Shown here: positions 15,007 to 22,155 of the stretch, one piece after another
Layout of the letters: every line of letters begins with the position of its first letter
Position numbering within the stretch: position 1 is the first letter of the stretch
DNA from: DRQF01 sp964559135
GTDB taxonomy: Bacteria > Planctomycetota > GCA-002687715 > DRQF01
Direction of reading: 5' to 3'
Length of the DNA: 25,389 nucleotides
Assembly (NCBI GenBank): GCA_964559135.1
Contig: CAZLGG010000058.1
Location: forward strand, 1-25,389
Position numbers and translations under genes: made by a program
The notes under the pieces: generated by a model
The model's database searches: none
The model's input: the letters and a program-made list of their open reading frames with translations, nothing else
Told to the model about the DNA's origin: nothing

Positions 15007-16736
15007 CCCGTGGCCTCCAAGAGCCGGCCCTCGCGCAGCTCGAGAATCATGTCCGGCGCCAAGTCTTCGACCTGAGTATGGCTGACGACGACGGTGGTGC
15101 GTCCTCGGGCGATCGAGCGGATGGCTCGCGCCACCTCCCGTCGTGCTTTCGGATCCAGCCCTTCGAGAGGCTCGTCGAGGAGGAGGATGGAGGCGTGCCG
15201 AAGGGCAGCGCGAGCGAGGGAGATGCGCCGCCTCTGTCCGCCTGAGAGGCGCACGCCGTCCTCGCCGATCTCCGTGTCGAGTCCTTCGGGAAAGCTTCTC
15301 GTGAAGTCGGTGACACAGGCTTCCCGGGCTGCTTCTTCGATATCGGAATCCGTTGCGTCCGGGCGAGCGAAGAGGATGTTTTCTCTGATCGTTCCCGAGA
15401 AAAGCAGATCGTTCTGGGGGACATAGGCGAATCGTTCCCGGTAGGAGTCGAGCGCGAAGTGTCCGACTGGAGTCCCATCCACGAGAATCTCTCCTTCCGT
15501 CGGATCAAGAAGTCGCAAGAGGAGCCCCAGCGTCGTGGACTTACCCGAACCGTTGGCACCTTGCAGGACACACAAAGTGCCTGCCGGGATTTCGAAGTCC
15601 AGCCCGTGAAGGGCCATGCGATCTTCCGTGTAGCGGTGACGCACTCCCTGGAAACGGATCGTCCCCCGGAACGGCGGAGCGGGTTGGCCCTTCAGCTTCT
15701 TCTCGGGGGGAAGGTCCAAGATCTCGATGAGACGTTCGGCGCAGGATGCAGCCTTCGCCAGGCGAACCCCATCCCGGGCCACCTTCCGCAATGGTTTGTA
15801 GAGGGCTCGGGTGTAGGAGAGAACGACGAGAAGCGCGCCCACCGTCAGGTTGCCCGAGAGAACCTGGTGGCTCCCGACGAGAAGCACGGCGCCGAGGCCC
15901 ACGCCGGTCAGAACCTCGGTCTGCAGCCCGGCCTTGGCCGCAATGCGCGTCGCCTGCACGCCGGCTTTTTCCCCCGAGCGGGCGAGATTCGTGAAGAGGC
16001 GGGCGCTGCGTTCTTCCGCGCCGTAGGCCTTGATGAGGTGGATCTGCCGCAGCAACTGATTGGCCAGCGAGGCCGCCCCGCCCTCCTTCTTGCGCTGCTG
16101 TCTCACGACGAGGTGCATCTTGTGTGTTGATCGACGCATCGAAATCACGAGCAGCGGCAGCGGTACGAGGGGCAGCAAGCCCATCATGGGGTCGATCCAG
16201 ATCAGGAACCCCAGCGTGCATCCGAAGAGCAGGACCCTTTGAACCAGCGAGATCCACCCTGCAAAGATGATATCCCGGACCATGTTGACGTCGCCGAAGA
16301 TACGGACCAGAAGATCTCCCGTGGCCGCGCGGTGGTGGAAACTGAGCGGAAGGAGTTGCAGGTGCTCGCAGACGAGTCGCCGAATGCGGGTCGTCACCTT
16401 GCGTCCGACCTGCGCCAGCGTCACCTGGGCCGTCATCGTGAAAAACCCGATCGTCAGAGGGATGAGGACCAAAGCCGCGCCCGAGAACCAGATGAGCTGT
16501 TCAGGTGAGAGGTCGGCCAATGGACCGGGTGGAGGTTTACCCTTGGAGCGAAGCACGCTGTCGACGATGAGTTTCAATGGCCATGGCCGAGCCAATTCCG
16601 CCGCGGTGACCAATCCCGTGGCGAGAGCGCCGCGGGCGAGCATGGGTTTCTGGTCGGCAAGGAACCTGCCGAAATGCTTGAACGCGGCGCGGGCGGTGGC
16701 CAGCGTCGACGCGGTTTGTTCCAGCACCTTTTTCAT
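15003..16736 (-). CDS. ABC transporter half-exporter (fused membrane and ATPase domains)
   Basis: This 577-residue type I (MsbA/lipid-A-exporter-like) ABC protein would act as a homodimer in the inner membrane, moving a lipid-linked or amphipathic substrate outward. The membrane domain (about 30-310) has several hydrophobic helices, for example around 85-105, 165-190 and 265-290. The ATPase domain shows Walker A GANGSGKS at 393-400 (K399), signature LSGGQ at 497-501, Walker B ILLLDEP with catalytic E522, and the switch histidine H553 (VVVSHTQ). All motifs are intact. Its ATG overlaps the stop of the glycosyltransferase gene upstream (ATGA), and its stop overlaps the next start in the same way. 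By context it exports the product of the neighbouring glycosyltransferases. The substrate is unknown. Confidence 0.95.
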   Translation of the reverse strand: MKKVLEQTASTLATARAAFKHFGRFLADQKPMLARGALATGLVTAAELARPWPLKLIVDSVLRSKGKPPPGPLADLSPEQLIWFSGAALVLIPLTIGFFTMTAQVTLAQVGRKVTTRIRRLVCEHLQLLPLSFHHRAATGDLLVRIFGDVNMVRDIIFAGWISLVQRVLLFGCTLGFLIWIDPMMGLLPLVPLPLLVISMRRSTHKMHLVVRQQRKKEGGAASLANQLLRQIHLIKAYGAEERSARLFTNLARSGEKAGVQATRIAAKAGLQTEVLTGVGLGAVLLVGSHQVLSGNLTVGALLVVLSYTRALYKPLRKVARDGVRLAKAASCAERLIEILDLPPEKKLKGQPAPPFRGTIRFQGVRHRYTEDRMALHGLDFEIPAGTLCVLQGANGSGKSTTLGLLLRLLDPTEGEILVDGTPVGHFALDSYRERFAYVPQNDLLFSGTIRENILFARPDATDSDIEEAAREACVTDFTRSFPEGLDTEIGEDGVRLSGGQRRRISLARAALRHASILLLDEPLEGLDPKARREVARAIRSIARGRTTVVVSHTQVEDLAPDMILELREGRLLEATG

Positions 16737-17824
16737 GCGCGAGCGGCCTTATCTCCCTGCAGGGCGCGAATGACCCGATGAGCCGATTGGTCCCACGTGA
16801 ACGATTCGAAGGCACGGGCTCGCCCCGCACGGGCGAGTCGCTCCCGTTCCTCGGGATTCTCCAGCAACCAGGCGGCCGCGTCGATGAGCTCTTCGAGACG
16901 GCCCGGTGCGACGAGCCGAGCGGCGTCGCCAGCCAGAAAGGGAACGTCCCCGATGGACGTCGCCAGGAGCGGCACCCCTGCCGCCATGGTTTCGAGAACC
17001 TTGAGGGGGCAGAAGTAGAAGTTCTTCGAGGGGAGGTACGGGGCCAAACCGAGATCGGTCTCCTGCAGGGAGCGGATGGCCGCGTCCTGGGAGAGCGGAC
17101 CCGTCGATTCGAACTTGCTGCCCAGATCCAGGGCCCGCATCGTCTCGGCCAACGCATCGGAGCCGGGTCCCCCGCCTACGATTCTCAGGCGGACGGAAAT
17201 CCCGCGTCGTTCCAGCCCCTGCACGAGGTGGGGCAAAAGCTCCCCCCCGTGCCACGGTTTCGGGTGGCCCAGGAACCCCATGGTGAAGGGGCCTTCCCGT
17301 CGGCAGGGCGCCGGGGAGGGAAAGATTCGGGGGTCCACGCCGTTGGGTAGGTGTTCGAGGCCTCGATCATGGCCTCGAACCTTGCGAATATGGTCCCTCA
17401 GCTCCTTCGACACGGCGAAAACGAGATCCGCGTCGCGCCATAGCTTCAACTCCCACGTCGCGTCTTGGGAGCTGAGGGTGTTCGGTCGAAATCGCCCCGC
17501 CTCTTCGACGAGGGGAGCGTTCACTTCGAGCGCCAAAGGGAGCCCCAGGGTCTGCGCGGCACGCAAGCCGTCGATGTGACCCAGGGAATAGCGCTCGTAG
17601 ATGGCGTCGGCCTCGAATCTTCGAGCCGTCTTCGCCAAGGTGTCCGCGTCGGTGCCCTCGACAACCTGAACCGCATCGTCGATCCACCCAGGGCGCCTCG
17701 TACAGAGGGTGACGTCGTGGCCGGCCCGACAAAGAGCGCGGATCATGGAGCGAAGGTGGATCGACGCCCCCTTGCTGCCGTCCGGAGCGATGCCCGAGTC
17801 TCCATTGACGTAGAGAATCCTCAT
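16733..17824 (-). CDS. Glycosyltransferase family 4 (GT-B fold)
   Basis: This 363-residue cytoplasmic enzyme would transfer a sugar from a nucleotide donor to a growing glycan or lipid. The N-terminal half starts MRILYVNGDSGIAPDGSKGA, a glycine-containing acceptor-side loop. The linker PNGVDPRIF leads to the donor-side Rossmann domain. The C-terminal motif FCPLKVLETMAAGVPLLAT corresponds to the GT4 EX7E region that binds the nucleotide sugar, although its first Glu is not obvious (Pro-Leu-Lys stands near it). The length is normal. The gene overlaps both operon neighbours by 4 bases. The donor and acceptor sugars cannot be read. Confidence 0.93.
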   Translation of the reverse strand: MRILYVNGDSGIAPDGSKGASIHLRSMIRALCRAGHDVTLCTRRPGWIDDAVQVVEGTDADTLAKTARRFEADAIYERYSLGHIDGLRAAQTLGLPLALEVNAPLVEEAGRFRPNTLSSQDATWELKLWRDADLVFAVSKELRDHIRKVRGHDRGLEHLPNGVDPRIFPSPAPCRREGPFTMGFLGHPKPWHGGELLPHLVQGLERRGISVRLRIVGGGPGSDALAETMRALDLGSKFESTGPLSQDAAIRSLQETDLGLAPYLPSKNFYFCPLKVLETMAAGVPLLATSIGDVPFLAGDAARLVAPGRLEELIDAAAWLLENPEERERLARAGRARAFESFTWDQSAHRVIRALQGDKAARA

Positions 17825-19041
17825 GCTCTGGATTCCTCCCGCGGGGCGTCGTCCCGGACGGCCTCCCGAAAGACGCTCACCAATTGCGGGAGCGTCTGTC
17901 TGCGGTCGAAGAGGCGACGTGCGCGATCCGGCCCGGACTCCTGAGCCCGGCGTCTGAGCGCCTCGTCCTCATGAAGCCTTCGGATCGAATTCGCCAATTC
18001 GCCGATGTCGTCGGGGGCGACAAGAAGCCCTTGGGCGCCGTCTTCCACGATTTCGGGAATCCCCACCAAACGGGTGGAGACGATGGGGAGGCCCACCGCC
18101 ATCGCCTCGATGAGGACTGTGGGGAGGGCGTCCTGATTGCCGTCTCGTCCGCGGCGGCACGGGAGAACGATCATCTCGGCTCGGCTCATGGACCGCAGGA
18201 CTTCATCGCGGGGTTGTGGGCCGGCAAACCTGACGTCCTCGAGTTCCAGCGAGCGCGCCAGTTCCCGCAGGGCACCGGCCTCGTCTCCGTCGCCCAGGAT
18301 GTCGCAACCGATCACGAGCCCCTCGTCGCGAAGTCGAGCCAACGCCTTCAAGAGCAGATCGAATCCCTTTTTCTCGACGAGCCGGCCCACGGCGAGAATG
18401 CGCTTCGACGGGTTCGTGGCGGCCGATGCGCGGGCCAGAAAGCTCGGGTCGTCGAGAGGAAGGCCGTTGTAGATACGGCGGATGCCGCCGGGACGCCCGG
18501 CGAAGAATCGATCGGCAACGAAACGGCGATTGAAATCGCTCACGGTGACGAGCCCGGACGCCAGTGTGGCGACCGCTCGGAAGAGCTCGGTGTCGATCCC
18601 GTGTCGAAAGATATCCTTCGCGTGACACGTCACCGTGAATGTCGGACCTCCTTGGAGACGGCTCGCCGCGGCCACCTGGGCCGCCACGGTCATGAAATGG
18701 GCGTGGATGTGGTCGTATCCCCTCTGAGCCGCAAGGCGAGCCAGATCGGCGCCGTGCGCCCATCGGCGCGGTCCCTTGCCGCCCGGGATGCGTTCGAGTC
18801 CCGCGATCAGGTCCCTCGCATCCTCACCTGCATCAGGGATTCCCTCCGGCCCTCGAGGTCGGGGGAGGAAGTGCACGGGTGCTCGCAGGCGAGCGAGGTC
18901 CTTGTGCCGCGGCTCGTCGTCGGGCTCGCGAAGCGAGACGACTTCCACCTCGACACCCGCTTTTTCGAGACCCAGGAGTTCGTTGAGAATGAAGGTCTCG
19001 GACAGTCGCGGAAACTTCTTGAGGACGTAGGCGACGCGCAT
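17821..19041 (-). CDS. Glycosyltransferase family 4, WcaL-like
   Basis: This 406-residue GT-B enzyme begins MRVAYVLKKFPRLSETFILN. That opening is characteristic of the WcaL/colanic-acid-type exopolysaccharide glycosyltransferases. The donor half contains ILAVGRLVEKKGFDLLLKAL, and the nucleotide-sugar motif is PTVLIEAMAVGLPIVSTRLV followed by GIPEIVEDG, all typical of active GT4 enzymes. The gene starts 3 bases after the stop of the COG4671-like gene and overlaps the next GT4 gene by 4 bases, so it belongs to the same polycistronic unit. It probably adds one sugar in assembly of a surface polysaccharide or glycolipid. The specificity is unknown. Confidence 0.94.
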   Translation of the reverse strand: MRVAYVLKKFPRLSETFILNELLGLEKAGVEVEVVSLREPDDEPRHKDLARLRAPVHFLPRPRGPEGIPDAGEDARDLIAGLERIPGGKGPRRWAHGADLARLAAQRGYDHIHAHFMTVAAQVAAASRLQGGPTFTVTCHAKDIFRHGIDTELFRAVATLASGLVTVSDFNRRFVADRFFAGRPGGIRRIYNGLPLDDPSFLARASAATNPSKRILAVGRLVEKKGFDLLLKALARLRDEGLVIGCDILGDGDEAGALRELARSLELEDVRFAGPQPRDEVLRSMSRAEMIVLPCRRGRDGNQDALPTVLIEAMAVGLPIVSTRLVGIPEIVEDGAQGLLVAPDDIGELANSIRRLHEDEALRRRAQESGPDRARRLFDRRQTLPQLVSVFREAVRDDAPREESRA

Positions 19042-19044
19042 GGC

Positions 19045-20211
19045 TCAGGCTCTCCGTCTCAGCTCGAGTTCCATGAGCGCCAAGAGTTCGTCTCGCGTAC
19101 GCCTAAGACCGTTCAGGCACAGTTGCCCTTCCGGTCGGGAGGATTCCATCCTCTGGAAGAACCCTTCGATGACTTCCGGGCCGAGGTCGCCCTGGCGACA
19201 CCAATCCAGACCGGAGAGTGGGGCCAGGCGGCGGGCTCGGAGGAGTTGCTCCTGCCTCGGCTTTTCCCGGGGAACCAGAAGGGCGGGCACGCGGGCCGCC
19301 AAGATTTCCACCACCGAGTTGTATCCCGCCATCGAGATGACACCTTTCGCTGCCGCGATGCGGCGTTCCATGCACGGGTCGAATGCGACGAAATTCACGT
19401 CGCCTTTGAGAGCGTCGCACCGCTCTTTGATCTCTTTCCGCCTGCGATCCGAAAGGAACGGTCCCGTGACGACGTCGACCCCAAAGCGGAGAGGCGCCGA
19501 GCGCGTCTCGAGAGTGGTGAGGACGGAACGAAGCAAGCGGTGACCGTCGCCGCCTCCACCGGCCATCACCAAAAGACGCCCCGACGGGCGAACCCTGGGC
19601 ATGCGGCGAGCCAGATAGCCGACGTGGCGAACCTTGGGCTCGCCGGACCCGTCCTCCAGTTCACCCAGCCCCAGCTCTTGCGCCGTCGTGAGGAAGCGTG
19701 AGCAGCCGTAGACGACGACGCGGTCGTAGTCCTCGCGGAGTCGTTCCATCACGCCGTCCTTTTGCCAACTGCGGCGGACCGAATCCGCCTCGTCGATGAT
19801 GTCGCGCATCCCCAGCACCAGGCGTTGATCTCCGGGGTGTTTTTTTAGCGCATCCAGAAGGGGACGCAGCTCGCCGCCCACGCCGATGGGGGCGTGGTCG
19901 ACGAAAACCAGGTCCGGTCGGAAATCCCGCCACGCGCTCAGGATGAGTTGCGATCTCATGTTGAGGAGTCGCCGGATGGGGATGTCCAGATCCCGGGAAC
20001 GGTACGTCCCGTCCGCCTGCTTGAGAACCGCCGGCAGTTGCAGAGTGCCCACACCTTTCGGCAATTCGAAGGCCTGGGCCCTCGGCGATCCGGTCGCGAT
20101 CAACACGTTCACGGGAGGCGAGGCCTCGGCGAGACGCTGCGCGATGAGCAGGGAGCGCCGAAGGTGTCCCAATCCGTAGGTGTCGTGGCTGTAGATGAGA
20201 ACGCGCTTCAT
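19045..20211 (-). CDS. Predicted glycosyltransferase (COG4671-like, MurG/GT28 fold)
   Basis: The 388-residue product has the two-lobed GT-B plan. The N-terminus MKRVLIYSHDTYGLGHLRRS carries the G-x-G-H-x-x-R loop shared with MurG-type enzymes. The C-terminal donor site is VISMAGYNSVVEILAARVPA followed by LLVPREKPRQEQLLRARRL, matching the MurG-like pattern. The family is conserved, but I know of no firmly characterised member. Its start overlaps the stop of the upstream repeat-protein gene by 4 bases. By neighbourhood it should act early in building the glycan handled by the operon. A UDP- or TDP-sugar donor is likely but unproved. Confidence 0.92.
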   Translation of the reverse strand: MKRVLIYSHDTYGLGHLRRSLLIAQRLAEASPPVNVLIATGSPRAQAFELPKGVGTLQLPAVLKQADGTYRSRDLDIPIRRLLNMRSQLILSAWRDFRPDLVFVDHAPIGVGGELRPLLDALKKHPGDQRLVLGMRDIIDEADSVRRSWQKDGVMERLREDYDRVVVYGCSRFLTTAQELGLGELEDGSGEPKVRHVGYLARRMPRVRPSGRLLVMAGGGGDGHRLLRSVLTTLETRSAPLRFGVDVVTGPFLSDRRRKEIKERCDALKGDVNFVAFDPCMERRIAAAKGVISMAGYNSVVEILAARVPALLVPREKPRQEQLLRARRLAPLSGLDWCRQGDLGPEVIEGFFQRMESSRPEGQLCLNGLRRTRDELLALMELELRRRA

Positions 20212-21938
20212 TGCGGCAAGAACACCATGGCGTCTGAATCGGCTTCCACGCCGGTGACGGGGTCGGTGACCGTCAGGCGGAACCTGTGTGGAAGGCCCGC
20301 GTGGGCCGGATTCAGAGGGGGAAGCGTGACGGGGAAGAACTGGCCGAAGATGTAGCCTCCGGGACCCAGAACGACAGGGGCTCCGCTGACGATCGTCGTG
20401 ACGTTTCCGAAAGGGTCCTCCACTTCGACGGCCAGAAGCATCCCGGACGTGATGGCTGTCGGGTTGTAGACCAGCACGTTGATGAAAAGCGGGCTGCCGG
20501 GCGGCACGACCTGGGGGTCCGGGTTGGCGGGATCGTCGAGGAAGACGAACATCGGCACGATCGGGAGGTTCGCGTTCAAAGTCGTCGGGCCGCCGATCGT
20601 CACGTTCGAAAACGACTGATCCTGGGCGAGGCTCGCCTTACGGGTCTTGAAGGTGACGTCCACGGTTCCAAGGGGTGCGAGCACGGAGTAGGAGCCGGAC
20701 GCGTCCGTGAGGTTGTTCAACGTCTCGATGATCTGACCGCTTCCGGGGACGCTGAGGACGACACGGCAATCGCTTTCCGGAAGTCCGCCGGCGAAGGCCG
20801 TCACCGTGCCCGAGAGCGGGAATCCCGCTTGCAGGTTGAAAGTGGGAACGGTGCCGCTCGTGTTGAAGGTCAGATAGGGGCTACTCGCCGCGACCAGCCC
20901 CAGGCTGGGATCCGGGCGTGCCACGATGCGATACACGCCCGGCGCCACGACGACCTTGAATTGGCCCGTGGGGCCCGTCACGTCGTCGATGGTGAACTGG
21001 ACGAGGTCGCCGGCCTGTGAGCGGGCGTCGATGTCCGTGTCGACGACGGGAATCCCCATCGGGTCCAAGAGGAAGCCTGAGATCTCCACGCCGGCTGTCA
21101 TGTGATGGATACCGACGTTGGTTTGGCCGTTGACGACCACCCCGAAGATCCGTTGATCCACGAGAAGCTGGCCCGGCGCGTGCTGGAAACTCACGTCGAA
21201 CGTCCCGGTGGGGACGATCACCGTGAAGACGCCTTGGGCGTTCGTGTTGTCATGTAGCGTTTCGATGCGTTGCCCGGTGACCGCGTCATCCACGTCGATG
21301 TCCACGTTGACGGCAGGTTGATTGTTGGAGGCCTGGAGCAAGGTGCCGGTCAGGATGTTGCCCTGGGGCAGCGTCACGACTCCAATATTCGTCGCGCCGG
21401 AGACGGTGACGATCTGGGACTGAGCGACGAGAATCTGCCCCGTCGCCGGTTCGTTCCGAACCCGATACGTTCCGGCAGGGACTTGAACCGTGAACGTCCC
21501 GTTCGCGGCTGTGATGTCATTGGGCGTGAACAGCTTGATGCCCGTATCCACGTCGAAGACGTCGATGTCGCCGCCGACGAGAGGCTGCCCATTGGGTTGG
21601 TGGACCGTGCCGCTGAGCCCGAAGCCGGCGGTGAGGACGACTTGTCCCAGGTTGGTCGTGCCGTTCACGACGGTATGCGCCACGACCTGGGAGGCGAGTC
21701 CACTCGTGGTCGAGGGGATGATCTGAATGTTGTAGATCCCGGTAGGCAGGGTGACGGTGAACGTTCCCGCGCCGTTCGTCGTGACCGTCAGGCCCGTGTC
21801 CTGGATTTCCACCGTGGCGCCGACCACCGGCTGTCCCGAACCCGTGACCGCTTGTCCCGTCAACGTGTCGCCGCGGGCGGGCAGAGCCAGAAGGAGAACT
21901 GCGAGGATAGCGCAAAGACTCGAGGATCGGTGCTTCAT
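20208..21938 (-). CDS. Secreted protein with five tandem carboxypeptidase-regulatory-like repeats
   Basis: This 576-residue protein opens the glycoconjugate operon. A signal peptide covers about 1-23 (LCAILAVLLLALPARG). Five beta-sandwich repeats of 84-90 residues follow at 24-107, 108-194, 195-284, 285-373 and 374-460. Their pattern is L-S-G-T-V then G-x-P, then D-I-D-V, then G-x-F-T-V-x-V-P-x-G-x-Y, then T-N-x-G. A different beta-rich domain ends the protein at 461-576. The ATG at 21938 is chosen because the signal peptide starts there. The frame is open further upstream to 22373, but that part lies antisense over the DUF1549 gene. No catalytic residues are recognised. The protein may bind or anchor the exported glycan at the cell surface. 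The ribosome site is weak. Confidence 0.88.
   Translation of the reverse strand: MKHRSSSLCAILAVLLLALPARGDTLTGQAVTGSGQPVVGATVEIQDTGLTVTTNGAGTFTVTLPTGIYNIQIIPSTTSGLASQVVAHTVVNGTTNLGQVVLTAGFGLSGTVHQPNGQPLVGGDIDVFDVDTGIKLFTPNDITAANGTFTVQVPAGTYRVRNEPATGQILVAQSQIVTVSGATNIGVVTLPQGNILTGTLLQASNNQPAVNVDIDVDDAVTGQRIETLHDNTNAQGVFTVIVPTGTFDVSFQHAPGQLLVDQRIFGVVVNGQTNVGIHHMTAGVEISGFLLDPMGIPVVDTDIDARSQAGDLVQFTIDDVTGPTGQFKVVVAPGVYRIVARPDPSLGLVAASSPYLTFNTSGTVPTFNLQAGFPLSGTVTAFAGGLPESDCRVVLSVPGSGQIIETLNNLTDASGSYSVLAPLGTVDVTFKTRKASLAQDQSFSNVTIGGPTTLNANLPIVPMFVFLDDPANPDPQVVPPGSPLFINVLVYNPTAITSGMLLAVEVEDPFGNVTTIVSGAPVVLGPGGYIFGQFFPVTLPPLNPAHAGLPHRFRLTVTDPVTGVEADSDAMVFLPQ
20559..21869 (-). repeat. Five tandem protein-coding repeats
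   Basis: This region encodes residues 24-460 of the secreted protein as five modules of 84-90 residues each. The protein similarity between modules is clear (for example GTFTVQVPAGTYRV, GVFTVIVPTGTFDV and GQFKVVVAPGVYRI). The DNA has diverged, so the duplication is old rather than recent. Confidence 0.8.
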
Positions 21939-22155
21939 GGTTGACGACCGGAGGCGGCCCAGGCAGGACGTGCTGGTTGCGCTGGAGATCACGGGATGGC
22001 TGAATGACATGTTACTCTTGCTCCTACACAAACTTGGGGACCGGAAGAGGTGGACTTCCACGGGCCCCGCAGTGGACAAGAGACTTGGCGACCCGTTTTC
22101 GTACCCGGAGAGCGGCGAATTTGGCGAAATCCGGCGCTCGAGAGCACTCGGCACG
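21939..22155. promoter_or_regulatory. Divergent promoter region between the glycoconjugate operon and the DUF1549 unit
   Basis: These 217 bases separate two outward-facing operons and should hold both promoters. I looked for -35/-10 hexamers on each strand and found only weak partial matches, such as TAACAT on the - strand without a matching -35, so no specific site is called. Open frames run through the region on both strands but are not credible genes. Confidence 0.4.

Noticed and set aside
17884..19701. 605-codon open frame on the + strand over the glycosyltransferase genes
   Set aside because: It spans two well-supported genes on the opposite strand and has no signal, motif or ribosome site.
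21751..22155. Upstream extension of the DUF1549 reading frame
   Set aside because: It overlaps the start of the divergent secreted-protein gene on the other strand and reads as non-family sequence. The signal peptide begins at 22156.
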